A DNA stretch of 26,612 bases from JBECKQ01 sp040235375 (GTDB lineage: Bacteria; Planctomycetota; Phycisphaerae; UBA1845), in NCBI GenBank assembly GCA_040235375.1, contig JBECKQ010000020.1:1-26612 (forward strand), read 5' to 3'. Below are positions 14,748-22,119 of the stretch, one piece after another (positions within the stretch are counted from its first letter, which is position 1; the number at the start of each line of letters is the position of its first letter). Under the pieces are notes generated by a model, which was not told where the DNA came from, ran no database searches, and was given only the letters and a program-made list of their open reading frames with translations. Made by a program: the position numbers and the translations under genes.

Positions 14748-14769
14748 CCTCGCCCCTCCTGGGGAGAGG
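14748..14769. repeat. GC-rich intergenic palindrome, copy B
   Basis: CCTC-G-CCCC, a TCCT loop, then GGGG-A-GAGG: eight pairs with a single G/A mismatch. The same general make-up as copies A, C, D and E. Confidence 0.4.
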
Positions 14770-14935
14770 CCTGGTGGGGTCGAACGAGGACGCCGTCGAC
14801 GCGTTCTCGTGCGTCCAGATACTTTTGGAGTATCGAGCGGTGTTGGTCCGGGCGGCCATGTCCGAGCCGGTCGGAAGTCGAGGCCGGCCGTGCAACAACT
14901 GATTCCGCTGCCGTGTGGGCGAGCCGCGTTTTTGG

Positions 14936-15015
14936 GCAAATACACCGTCTCGTATAAAAACTGCCCTGGCGGTGTCGCCAGCCGAAGTGAAATCACCGTT
15001 TATCGGTGTATTTGC
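14936..15015. repeat. nested inverted-repeat element (12-bp outer stem, inner hairpins)
   Basis: GCAAATACACCG (14936-14947) and CGGTGTATTTGC (15004-15015) are exact reverse complements 56 bases apart. Inside is a perfect hairpin CTGGCG-GTGT-CGCCAG (14966-14981). The right arm can instead pair locally as CACCG-TTTAT-CGGTG (14994-15008), which would compete with the outer stem. No gene starts within 350 bases on either side. It could be a structured RNA, an attenuator-like switch, a protein-binding site or a remnant of a small mobile repeat. Confidence 0.6.
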
Positions 15016-15298
15016 TCGGAAACGCGGATTTGGGATCGCGGATGGCGTTATCAAAAACGCGGGTAACTGAAAAGCGGACGTTGGGGTGGAGAGGCAAGAG
15101 GCAGGAGGCAATAGCGAGTGGTCGGTTTGAGGCTCGACGCCGGGAGTGCTCGGCGTGGAATGGCGCGCGCTCATGGCAGCAACCTCCGTCGGGCGGGCAG
15201 CACTGCCGAAGCCTGTCCCAAACATACAACGAACATGGTGGAGATGCAAGCGGAAATTCGGTTTTTGTTCAAAAGGGGCGACTTTCGAGCCCACCCGG

Positions 15299-15318
15299 CC
15301 TCCCCGTGGAAGGAGAGG
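15299..15318. repeat. GC-rich intergenic palindrome, copy C
   Basis: CCTCCCC and GGAGAGG flank a 6-base loop, six of seven pairs matching. It lies in the gene-free region beyond the moaE stop. Confidence 0.35.
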
Positions 15319-15395
15319 TTGGAAAGCAATCGGCCGCCCTTGCTCCCGGTTGGAACGCGATCAACCGTGGGCCGAGCCATTGCGCATTGCCGCGG

Positions 15396-15830
15396 TCAAC
15401 GATTGCCTTCGATCAGGTCCGATGTGGCCGATTCTGCTGCCGACTCGCGCGTCCACACCGGTACCTTCCATAGCGGAACGCCGCGCTTCATCTGGTCGAT
15501 GAACGCGCTGCATGCTTCGAGCGCAGCCGCGCGATGGCCGGCGGCGACAGTCAGCCGAAATGAGATAGCGCCGACCGGCACTCTGCCGACGCTGTGCTCC
15601 CCATGGATCGCCTGCACGCCGAATTCCTGTGCGACGTGCTGCGCCAGGCGGAGCATCTCCTGGCTGGTCATCGGTTCGTAGGCCTCGTAGTTGAGGGCGA
15701 CAATCGGCCGCCCCGCCTCGTCGGGACGAACAACGCCGAGGAACTGCACGACCGCGCCACCCGGCGGCTGCGGACTTGCGGCCACGGGGTCCAGCGGTCC
15801 GGCACACAGGCGAACGGTCGTTGACATCAT
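15396..15830 (-). CDS. moaE: molybdopterin synthase catalytic subunit MoaE
   Basis: MoaE works as a heterotetramer with thiocarboxylated MoaD to put the dithiolene sulfurs into precursor Z (cPMP), giving molybdopterin. The 144-residue frame shows the family features: GGAVVQFLGVVRPDEAGRPI, ALNYEAYEPMTSQEM, GVQAIHGEHSVGRVPVGAIS, and EACSAFIDQMKRGVPLWKVP with the conserved Lys-x-x-x-Pro-x-Trp-Lys region. The start overlaps the moaD stop as ATGATG/TGA, with GGTGG just upstream, so it is translationally coupled. It is the third gene of a moaA-moaD-moaE operon. An in-frame ATG at 15875 would lie inside moaD and is unlikely. Confidence 0.95.
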   Translation of the reverse strand: MMSTTVRLCAGPLDPVAASPQPPGGAVVQFLGVVRPDEAGRPIVALNYEAYEPMTSQEMLRLAQHVAQEFGVQAIHGEHSVGRVPVGAISFRLTVAAGHRAAALEACSAFIDQMKRGVPLWKVPVWTRESAAESATSDLIEGNR

Positions 15831-16072
15831 CCACCGCTTACCAGCCCGATCAACGCGACTTCGTCCGTCGGGCAAACGGGCGAGTCGTCTTGCGCGAAGG
15901 CGTGATTGATGGCGATGCGCGTGTGGTCCAAGGTCGGCGCCAGGGCCGGGCAGATCCGGCTGACCGCCGGAGCGATGTCCGCCGCACGGGCGCCGTCCGG
16001 CAGAGACAACGTCAACTCGCGGGCCTGCGCCAGGCGAGCCTGGGGGCCGAACAACAACACCTTCAGAACCAT
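15827..16072 (-). CDS. moaD: molybdopterin synthase sulfur carrier subunit MoaD
   Basis: This 81-residue ubiquitin-like protein carries sulfur as a C-terminal thiocarboxylate to MoaE. It begins MVLKVLLFGPQARLAQAREL and ends EVALIGLVSGG; the terminal Gly-Gly is the site adenylated by MoeB and then sulfurated. The middle contains LSLPDGARAADIAPAV and RIAINHAFAQDD, standard for the family. AGGAAAG sits upstream of the ATG, 14 bases after the moaA stop. The stop overlaps the moaE start. Confidence 0.93.
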   Translation of the reverse strand: MVLKVLLFGPQARLAQARELTLSLPDGARAADIAPAVSRICPALAPTLDHTRIAINHAFAQDDSPVCPTDEVALIGLVSGG

Positions 16073-16086
16073 GATCGCTTTCCTGC

Positions 16087-17136
16087 TCAGCCTCCGATGG
16101 ACGTCATGACGGCCGGGGCATCGTGCGGGTGTACCGCGGCCTTGCCGCGCAGCCCGGCGCGGAGAAGGCGATCCAATTCCCGCTCGTCCAGCCGCGGCCG
16201 CAGGGCCGGCAGCAGCGCCGGGCCCGCCTCGTCCATGAGGCAGGGATACAGCGTACCGTCCGCGGCGATGCGGATGCGATCGCACCGGTCGCAGAAGTGA
16301 TTGCTCATCGGGGTGATGAAGCCGACGATCGCGGTCCGGCGGTCTTCGAGCATGACCTCTTCGCGGCGGGCGCTGGCGCTGGTCCGCGGCAGTGGGTGCC
16401 AATGCGTAACGCGGGGCGACAGGCGGCGGCGCATCTCGGCCACGGAAACGTAGCGCTGCGACCACTGCGCCGCGAGCGGGCCCATCGGCATCAGCTCGAT
16501 GAAGCGGATTTCCAGCCCGCGCTCGGCGGCAAACGCCAGCAGCGCCGGCAGCTCTTCGTCGTTCTCTTTGCGAAGGACGACGGTGTTGAGCTTGACGCGC
16601 AGCCCGGCCGCCGCCGCGGCGTCGATGCCGGCCAGCACGCGGGGCAGGCCGTCAACGCCGGTGATCGCGGCGAACCGCGCGGGATCGAGCGAATCGAGGC
16701 TCACGTTCACGCGGTGCAGGCCCGCCTGGCGATATTCGGCAGCTTTTTTCGCGAGCGTCAGGCCGTTCGTGCTCATGGCCAACTCGGCGACCGCGGGGCC
16801 TCGGGCGAGCCGCTCGATGATCTCGAGCAGATCGGGGCGTGCCGTCGGATCGCCGCCGGTCAGACGCACCTTGTTCAGTCCGTATCGCGCGGCGAGGTGC
16901 CGGACGAGTTGCTCGATTTCTCCCGGCGACAGCACCGGCTCGTCGTGCGGCGCATCGTAGAAGGCCGGCCGGCAGTACGTACAGCGCATCGAGCAGCCCT
17001 TGGTCAGCGACAGACGCAGGTATGCGATCGTCCGGCCCTGCGCGTCCGCCAGCGGCCCGTCCTCCGTGGCGTCACGGAAAGGCGGCATCGCGGGCTCAGA
17101 TCGCTTGGCGGCTGACGACAGTAGGCTCACTTTCAT
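16087..17136 (-). CDS. moaA: GTP 3',8-cyclase MoaA (radical SAM)
   Basis: MoaA rearranges GTP to 3',8-cyclo-GTP, the first step of molybdenum cofactor synthesis. The 349-residue protein has the radical-SAM cluster Cys48-x3-Cys52-x2-Cys55 (KGCSMRCTYC) and the second C-terminal 4Fe-4S site Cys282, Cys285, Cys299 (FCDRCDRIRIAADGTLYPC). It ends in MTSIGG, the Gly-Gly tail needed for catalysis in the family. The usual GGEP SAM-binding motif reads GGDP here (VRLTGGDPTARPDL), a conservative change. Partner genes moaD and moaE follow at once; moaC, needed for the next step, is not in the window. The ATG at 17136 has only a weak ribosome site; Met17 is an alternative start. Confidence 0.93.
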   Translation of the reverse strand: MKVSLLSSAAKRSEPAMPPFRDATEDGPLADAQGRTIAYLRLSLTKGCSMRCTYCRPAFYDAPHDEPVLSPGEIEQLVRHLAARYGLNKVRLTGGDPTARPDLLEIIERLARGPAVAELAMSTNGLTLAKKAAEYRQAGLHRVNVSLDSLDPARFAAITGVDGLPRVLAGIDAAAAAGLRVKLNTVVLRKENDEELPALLAFAAERGLEIRFIELMPMGPLAAQWSQRYVSVAEMRRRLSPRVTHWHPLPRTSASARREEVMLEDRRTAIVGFITPMSNHFCDRCDRIRIAADGTLYPCLMDEAGPALLPALRPRLDERELDRLLRAGLRGKAAVHPHDAPAVMTSIGG

Positions 17137-17503
17137 CGCAGTAGCGCTCGATCTCGAAACAACGCTCGATAACTGGTGAATGGTAGATCAAAGTGATCAG
17201 GATATCCTGCGGGGCAATCCTGACCGGACCCGCGGCGCAACCCCACACGCTGGAATGGCCGATTTACCGAGCACCCCTCGCCCCGTCAAGGCGAGGTGGT
17301 TCGTCGATCATATCGCGGCGCCGGCGGCGAACAGTAGCGGGGATCTGGCGGTCTAAGGCCGCCATCGACGTGGCGAGCTGGGCCGGGCGTCGGGAGCCGA
17401 GTTAGATCGGAGGATATTCGGTATACTGCGGGTCGGCCGCATCGCTCGGTGCGCCCGCTGAATTCGAAATCCACGACGTCCAGCCTTCTGGAGGATTCCG
17501 GCG
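17137..17503. other. 367-base gap between the divergent moaA and thioredoxin-fold genes
   Basis: This divergent intergenic space must hold promoters for both sides. A -10-like TATACT occurs at 17422-17427 on the plus strand, without a good -35. It also holds the palindrome copy D. No supported gene and no recognisable molybdenum-cofactor riboswitch were seen. Confidence 0.45.
17276..17296. repeat. GC-rich intergenic palindrome, copy D
   Basis: CCTCGCC and GGCGAGG flank a 7-base loop (CCGTCAA), all seven pairs matching. It lies in the divergent space between moaA and the thioredoxin-fold gene. Confidence 0.45.
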
Positions 17504-18901
17504 ATGACCACTCTCGTCAAGCGAGCACTTGTCTGTCTTCTTGCCTGCCAGGTGGTGTATGCGGCCGACGACCTCTTCCGCTCGGCTTCGTTCGACGCGG
17601 CGCGCGAACTGGCAAAAAAGGAAGGCAAGCTCGTTTTCGTCGACTTCTACACGACGTGGTGCGGCCCCTGCAAGGTCATGGAGAGCACGACGTTCGCGGA
17701 TGAGAAGGTCATTGCGTGGCTCAACAAATACACGGTCGCCGTGAAGATTGACGCGGAGAAGGAAACGGAGGTCGCCAAGAAGTACGCGATCGAGACGTAT
17801 CCCACGCTGCTGTTCGCCAAGCCGGACGGCACGGAGCTCGGCCGGATGGTCGGCCTGCACGAGGCCGAGGCTTTTCTCGAGGAGGCGGCGGCAATCAAGG
17901 CGGGCAAGACGCCGCTCGAGCGGGCGAAGGAGAAGCTGGTGGCGGCCGGCGAAAACGATCCCTCTGCCCGCATGCACTACGCAGAGACGCTCGCCCAGAT
18001 CGGGATGTCGGAAGAGGCTCTGAAAGAGTATCTGTGGTGTTTCGACGAGGGGAATAAGCAGTCGGTCGGCTTTGGGGGCGTCCGGCTGTCGTTTCTCCTG
18101 AGCGACATCATGGACCTGGGGCAGAAATACCCGCCGGCGCTCGAGGCGCTGCGCAAGCGTCGCGACGCGCTGCGCGAGCAACTCGAGACCGAAGAGCCGA
18201 AGACGCCGTCGCTCTGGTCCATGCTGGCAATCAGGAACCACGACTTTCCTGCTCAGGACTATGCGGCGTTGAATCAGTACCTTGGCGAAGACGAGGCGAC
18301 GCTCGCCTTTTATGACAAGATGCGCAAGGAGCATCCCGACTGGCAGACCGTTGAGCAGCTTCGCATGTTCGTCTTTGACCAGCTTCGCGAAGCCCACCGG
18401 TACAAGGAGATCGCGGATTCGACAGACATCGTGAGGCAGGTCGACGATCGAATCGCGCTGGACGCGCGATCCGCGACGTTGATGCCCCAGGAGCGCGACG
18501 AGGAGTTGGCGAAGCTCCATCGGCAGATGCTGCTGCAGGAGATTGCCGAGTATTACGAGGTGCTGGTCGGCGTGGGCGACCAGGAGGGAGCCGCCAAGCT
18601 GGCCGAACGGGCCCTCAAGATCGACGACGGCGCGGAGACGTACAACCTGCTGGCGTGGCATGGCTACCTGACCGGCCGGCCGACGGAGGTCAACCTCGAG
18701 CAGGCGCGGAAGGCGAACGAGCTGACCGAGGGGCACAACGCGGCCATTGTTGACACGCTCGCCCGCGTGCTGGCCGCGTTGGACAAGAAGTCCGAGGCCT
18801 GCGACCTGCTGCGCAAAACGAAGGACCAGGAAATCGGCGAGCGCGAACGGGCGATCCTGGCCACCTGCACCGCGGAACTGGACTGCGGTGCGGGGAGTTG
18901 A
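17504..18901 (+). CDS. exported thioredoxin-fold protein with TPR-like C-terminal region
   Basis: The 465-residue protein begins with a signal peptide (MTTLVKRALVCLLACQVVYA). A thioredoxin domain follows (about 25-130) with active site Trp52-Cys53-Gly-Pro-Cys56 in FYTTWCGPCKVME and the cis-proline Pro100 in IETYPTLLFAKPDG. This part is like the C-terminal domain of DsbD or the thioredoxin_7/DUF255-like exported thioredoxins. Residues about 135-460 are alpha-helical with repeated Ala/Leu/Tyr patterns (ARMHYAETLAQIGMSEEALK; AETYNLLAWHGYLTGRPTEV), which look like degenerate TPR units for protein contacts. It probably reduces or isomerises disulfides outside the cytoplasm; partners are unknown. 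TGGAGGA lies 8 bases before the ATG. Confidence 0.85.
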   Translation: MTTLVKRALVCLLACQVVYAADDLFRSASFDAARELAKKEGKLVFVDFYTTWCGPCKVMESTTFADEKVIAWLNKYTVAVKIDAEKETEVAKKYAIETYPTLLFAKPDGTELGRMVGLHEAEAFLEEAAAIKAGKTPLERAKEKLVAAGENDPSARMHYAETLAQIGMSEEALKEYLWCFDEGNKQSVGFGGVRLSFLLSDIMDLGQKYPPALEALRKRRDALREQLETEEPKTPSLWSMLAIRNHDFPAQDYAALNQYLGEDEATLAFYDKMRKEHPDWQTVEQLRMFVFDQLREAHRYKEIADSTDIVRQVDDRIALDARSATLMPQERDEELAKLHRQMLLQEIAEYYEVLVGVGDQEGAAKLAERALKIDDGAETYNLLAWHGYLTGRPTEVNLEQARKANELTEGHNAAIVDTLARVLAALDKKSEACDLLRKTKDQEIGERERAILATCTAELDCGAGS

Positions 18902-18952
18902 AGTGCTCACCGCTGGTTTCGTCGGAACAAGCCGATAGCGCCGCCGCGTGTA

Positions 18953-18962
18953 GTATATATAC
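18953..18962. promoter_or_regulatory. 10-bp AT palindrome upstream of the toxin-antitoxin pair
   Basis: GTATATATAC stands out in the GC-rich 187-base space before the antitoxin gene. It could be a -10 region, an autoregulatory operator of the toxin-antitoxin operon, or both. No -35 partner was identified. Confidence 0.35.
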
Positions 18963-19088
18963 GGCATAGAGCTGCGTTCGCCTCGGTGCATGTCTGGAAT
19001 ACCGGCAGCTATTGCCGGCGACCAGATGGAATTACGGTCCGCCGGCCGTACAATACGTCACGGGCGCTACCGACTCGGGAGGTGCGAC

Positions 19089-19322
19089 ATGGTTTACCGG
19101 GGTCACGTACGCAACGGCAAGATCGAGCTCGACGAGAACGCCTCGTTACCGGAAGGCGTGCAGGTACGGATCGAGGTCGTACTGGCAGATAACTCCGGAC
19201 GAGACAAGCGCGGCCGTTCACTGTACGACCGACTCAAACCGTTCATCGGCAGTGCCAAGGGCCTGCCGGCGGACGCGTCGGTGAACGTGGACCACTACCT
19301 TTACGGGCATCCCAAACGATGA
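19089..19322 (+). CDS. antitoxin of a VapBC-like pair (DUF104/AF2212-type)
   Basis: This 77-residue protein has the N-terminal signature of the DUF104/AF2212-like antitoxin family: MVYRGHVRNGKIELDENASL then PEGVQVRIEV, a small beta-barrel found upstream of PIN toxins in archaea, cyanobacteria and planctomycetes. Its C-terminal part (RGRSLYDRLKPFIGSAKGLP then VDHYLYGHPKR) is the usual toxin-wrapping segment. The ATG follows a strong ribosome site (GGGAGGTG, 5-base spacer); an in-frame extension from 18990 is not family-like. The stop overlaps the toxin ATG (ATGA). It should neutralise the downstream PIN ribonuclease. Confidence 0.85.
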   Translation: MVYRGHVRNGKIELDENASLPEGVQVRIEVVLADNSGRDKRGRSLYDRLKPFIGSAKGLPADASVNVDHYLYGHPKR

Positions 19323-19720
19323 AAGCTGTTTTCGCCGACACGCCCTTTTATGTGTCCTTGGCGAACACCCACGACGTCAACCACGCCATTGCCCTGTCGC
19401 TGGCGGAGACGATCGACGGCCCGACGATCACGACTGAATACGTTCTGGTCGAGTTGGGGAATTGGCTCTCTCGCGCAGGAGATCGCCTGGCGTTTCTGAC
19501 CCTCATGGATCAGATTAGCGTCGATCAGGACGTGACTGTGCTTGGTGGGAGTGGCGACTTGTTTGCGCGGGGCGTCCATCTCTTTCGCCAGCGGCCGGAC
19601 AAGGACTGGTACCTGACCGATTGCATCTCCTTCGTCGTCATGCAAGAGCAGCAACTTACCGAGGCCCTCACCGCCGACCACCATTTCGAGCAGGCGGGCT
19701 TCACGATTCTTCTAAAGTGA
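19319..19720 (+). CDS. PIN-domain toxin (VapC-like ribonuclease)
   Basis: The 133-residue protein has the acidic residues of a PIN nuclease site: Asp7 in FADTPFYVSL, Glu45 in YVLVELGNWL, Asp101 in WYLTDCISFVVM and Asp120 in ALTADHHFEQAGF. PIN toxins cut RNA (often tRNA or rRNA) with Mg2+ when their antitoxin is degraded. The gene overlaps the antitoxin gene by four bases, the normal order. It ends 58 bases before the stop of a convergent gene that encodes another kind of antitoxin-like domain. Confidence 0.9.
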   Translation: MKAVFADTPFYVSLANTHDVNHAIALSLAETIDGPTITTEYVLVELGNWLSRAGDRLAFLTLMDQISVDQDVTVLGGSGDLFARGVHLFRQRPDKDWYLTDCISFVVMQEQQLTEALTADHHFEQAGFTILLK

Positions 19721-19778
19721 AGTGACGCTTCCGCGCGTGCCGTTTCAGTCCGGTCGCTTCGCTCATTGGGCGACGCCG

Positions 19779-19988
19779 TCAGGCGACGCCGCCGGAGCGG
19801 AGGGTAAAGATGACCTGCCAGGTGCGGTCGGTCTCGCCGCGCTCGATGAGTTCGAGCGGGTTGGCGCCATCGAAGGCCTTGTTGGGCGTTTCCAGCCAGG
19901 GGCCGACGGCATCTTCGGCGACGAGTTCACGAAGGGCGTCGGTGATGCGCTGAACTTCGGTCATCGCTTGATCGTATTGACCACGCAT
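19779..19988 (-). CDS. orphan MbcA/ParS/Xre-type toxin-binding domain (DUF2384-like), 69 aa
   Basis: The small protein reads MRGQYDQAMTEVQRITDALR at its start. Residues 29-69 match the C-terminal toxin-binding domain of Xre/ParS/MbcA antitoxins: GPWLETPNKAFDGANPLELI followed by ERGETDRTWQVIFTL. In that family the W-L-x-T-P-N and P-x-x-L-x-x-G-E patterns contact a RES-type toxin. Here there is no upstream HTH domain and no RES toxin on either side, so it is an orphan or a domain remnant. The ATG at 19988 has GGAG about 11 bases upstream; a promoter-like pair lies beyond that. It faces the PIN toxin gene. Confidence 0.7.
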   Translation of the reverse strand: MRGQYDQAMTEVQRITDALRELVAEDAVGPWLETPNKAFDGANPLELIERGETDRTWQVIFTLRSGGVA

Positions 19989-20015
19989 GGCAGGAGGCTC
20001 CGATGTCCGGCAATT

Positions 20016-20044
20016 ATCGTATTGCAGAGACTGAACCTCAGCAA
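20016..20044 (-). promoter_or_regulatory. weak candidate promoter for the DUF2384-like gene
   Basis: On the minus strand TTGCTG and TACGAT are separated by 17 bases (3 of 6 and 4 of 6 to consensus), ending 27 bases before the ATG. It sits in a 309-base space (19989-20297) in which nothing else was recognised. Confidence 0.3.
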
Positions 20045-20297
20045 CGCTTTCCGAAGTGGCGTGACTTGCTGACGGGCCCGGCCTCGGTGTCATTTCCAGC
20101 TGTAGTGCGTGGCCAGTTCGAATGTGATCCTCCGCTGGCGATGGTCTGGGAGTGGAGCGTGCTGGCGGACTTTCGGTGGAGGTTGCGTCGCGAAGCCCAA
20201 GCACTACGATGATCCGCGCGCGAATGCCCGCGGTCCATCGAGCGGGCGGCTCGGGGCGGACATGTCAAACGGCGACCACGAAATCGAGGTGAGAACC

Positions 20298-21656
20298 ATG
20301 GCAACCCTGGCACGGAAAGTCGCGGAATGGGTCGGCAAGGTGTCGTACGGCGACCTGCCGGACGGGACCGTTCATGAAACCAAGCGGCGGATACTGGACT
20401 CGATCGCCACGACGCTGGGGGCGTACCGGCAGCGGCCGGCACGGGTGGCGCGAGAGGCGGCCATGGCCGTCAGCGACGCGAACGGGGCGGTCGTCTGGGG
20501 GACGAAGCACCGGACGACGCCGGACCTGGCGGCGTTCGCCAACGGCACGATGGTGCGTTACCTCGATTACAACGACACGTATCTGAGCCTGGAGCCGGCG
20601 CACCCGTCGGACAACATTTCGGCGGCGGTGGCCACCGCCCAGGCGCAGGGCCTCGGCGGGCGGGATGCGATCCTGGCGATCGTCATCGGCTACGAAGTGC
20701 AGTGCCGCATGTGCGACGCGGCCAGCCTGCGGGCCGGCGGGTGGGACCACGTCACCTACGGGGCGCTGAGCACGGCCATGCTGGCCGGCAAGCTGTGGGG
20801 TCTGAATGTCGATCAGCTCGAGCACGCGTTGGGCCTGGCCGGCGTGTGCAACATCACCACGCGGCAGACGCGGACCGGGCAAATCTCCGACTGGAAGGCG
20901 TGCGCGTTCGCGAACGCGGCCCGCAACGGCGTGTTCGCGGCGTCGCTGGCGAAGCGGGGGCTGACCGGCCCGCACGAAATCTTCGAAGGACCCAAAGGGC
21001 TGATGAAACAGCTCAACCTGCCGGGGCTCCAAGAGCTGAAGCTCGGCGGCAAGGGCGACTTCATGCTCGATCGTACGTACATCAAGTTCTGGCCGGCGGA
21101 GTATCATTCGCAGTCGGCGATCGACGCGTGCCTGCAGCTCCGACCGCAGGTGGCCGGCAAAAGAATCGAGAAGGTGCACATCGGCAGCTTCGAGGCGGCG
21201 GTAAGCATCATCGGCTCGGAGCCGGAGAAGCTGCGGCCGACCTCGCGCGAGACGGCCGACCATTCGATGTTCTACTGCTGCGCGGCGGCGCTGGTGGACG
21301 GCGACGTGACGCTGGACACCTTCCGCGACGAACGGCTGAAAGACCCGAAGCTGCTTGACCTGATCGACCGGACGAAAATCGTCGAGGTGCCGGAGTTGAA
21401 CAAGGGATATCCGAAGGGCATTCCCAACGACGTGACCATCACGTGCGCCGACGGGACAAAGGCGAACAAGCGTGTGGACTTCCCGCGGGGACACGCGGAA
21501 AACCCCATGAGCGACGACGAGGTCGTCGCGAAGTTCCGGCGGCTGGCCGATCGTGTGGTCAGCCGGCAGACGGCCGATCGGATCGTCGAAGAGGTCATGC
21601 GGTTCGAGAAGCTGAAGGACACGCGCGGGGTGTTTGAGTTTGAGGTAGAGCGGTAG
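20298..21656 (+). CDS. MmgE/PrpD family protein (2-methylcitrate dehydratase-like)
   Basis: This 452-residue protein is a full-length member of the MmgE/PrpD fold, which includes 2-methylcitrate dehydratase and cis-aconitate decarboxylase. Family landmarks: DGTVHETKRRILDSIATTLG, LAAFANGTMVRYLDYNDTYL with the metal/substrate-site Asp-x-Asn-Asp, AHPSDNISAAVATAQAQGLG, AIVIGYEVQCRMCDAA, HALGLAGVCNI, WKACAFANAARNGVFAASLA, GPHEIFEGPKGLMKQL, IKFWPAEYHSQSAIDACLQL and ADHSMFYCCAAALVDGDVTL. I chose the ATG at 20298 because GAGGTG precedes it by 6 bases and it matches family starts; in-frame ATGs at 20262 and 20109 lack this. No prpB, prpC or other methylcitrate genes are adjacent, so the true substrate is unknown. 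Confidence 0.9.
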   Translation: MATLARKVAEWVGKVSYGDLPDGTVHETKRRILDSIATTLGAYRQRPARVAREAAMAVSDANGAVVWGTKHRTTPDLAAFANGTMVRYLDYNDTYLSLEPAHPSDNISAAVATAQAQGLGGRDAILAIVIGYEVQCRMCDAASLRAGGWDHVTYGALSTAMLAGKLWGLNVDQLEHALGLAGVCNITTRQTRTGQISDWKACAFANAARNGVFAASLAKRGLTGPHEIFEGPKGLMKQLNLPGLQELKLGGKGDFMLDRTYIKFWPAEYHSQSAIDACLQLRPQVAGKRIEKVHIGSFEAAVSIIGSEPEKLRPTSRETADHSMFYCCAAALVDGDVTLDTFRDERLKDPKLLDLIDRTKIVEVPELNKGYPKGIPNDVTITCADGTKANKRVDFPRGHAENPMSDDEVVAKFRRLADRVVSRQTADRIVEEVMRFEKLKDTRGVFEFEVER

Positions 21657-22119
21657 GCCCCTTGGCTGTTGGCTGTTGCGCGTGGGGGATCGTCGGCGAA
21701 GTCGAGAGGTCGGAGGTCAGGTGTCGACGCCCGCCCGACCCTTCCTTTCAAAGGGGAGGGGTTTATGCCGCGCGCTGGTGGCGTTTTGCCTCCCTTGATT
21801 GTCGCGTCGCCATTGATCACGCGCATAGTGTCGCCTTGAGCAGCGAGCAACGTGTGTTGCGCGTGCCGTCGCGCTCGTTCGCTACGAGTCAAATCCGCCC
21901 ATAAAAAGGCGCCAGCCATTCCGCACTGGCTCGGTGCCATATAAACGGGTCTTTAGGTCGGCTTTCCCCTGGAACGTAGCGTCCACAACACGTTAATATG
22001 GGAGCGGGGAAGGCGCGTTTTCGCGATACGCGCCGTCTGCGGGAGCGGGCCCCGCATCCGGAGGAAGGTGGATCACGCCACCTGATGAATCACACGGCTT
22101 TGGCACGGAGGAACCAGCC
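21657..22119. other. 463-base gap upstream of the cytochrome gene
   Basis: No supported gene. Noticed structures: a short direct repeat (TTGGCTG twice) just after the MmgE/PrpD stop, palindrome copy E, and a run of small hairpins in the probable leader of the cytochrome gene. The best of these is GGCGCGT (22012-22018) with ACGCGCC (22028-22034). They do not match the cyclic-di-GMP (GEMM) riboswitch pattern that precedes some cytochrome genes. Confidence 0.45.
21738..21762. repeat. GC-rich intergenic palindrome, copy E
   Basis: ACCC-TTCC-TTT and AAA-GGGGA-GGGGT flank a single C: an imperfect palindrome downstream of the MmgE/PrpD gene, similar in composition and layout to copies A-D. Confidence 0.4.

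Larger units (their letters stand above)
14307..15395. other. about 1.1-kb gap without a supported gene
   Basis: Frames on both strands are arginine-, serine- or proline-rich with no recognisable domain, typical of chance frames in high-GC DNA. The region holds two GC-rich palindromes (copies B and C) and a nested inverted repeat at 14936-15015. It also has locally A/T-rich patches around 14950 and 15050 that contrast with the flanks. A decayed gene or an unrecognised RNA gene cannot be excluded. Confidence 0.5.

Noticed and set aside
14307..14996. N-terminal extension of FlgM to a 325-residue protein
   Set aside because: The extra 230 residues are low-complexity, Arg/Pro-rich and unlike any FlgM; the family length fits the start at 14306.
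17402..18991. 529-codon open frame on the minus strand
   Set aside because: Antisense to the thioredoxin-fold gene, which has signal peptide, WCGPC and ribosome site; no domain in the minus frame.
20060..20210. Minus-strand reading ending RRITFELATHYSWK, looking like a protein C-terminus
   Set aside because: No domain or start can be connected to it in the same frame, and it is too short to call a remnant.
20265..21494. 409-codon open frame on the minus strand
   Set aside because: Antisense to the MmgE/PrpD gene; His/Arg-rich shadow without motifs.
22012..22110. Possible riboswitch in the cytochrome leader
   Set aside because: Small hairpins are present but the conserved bases of GEMM or other known classes are not recognised.
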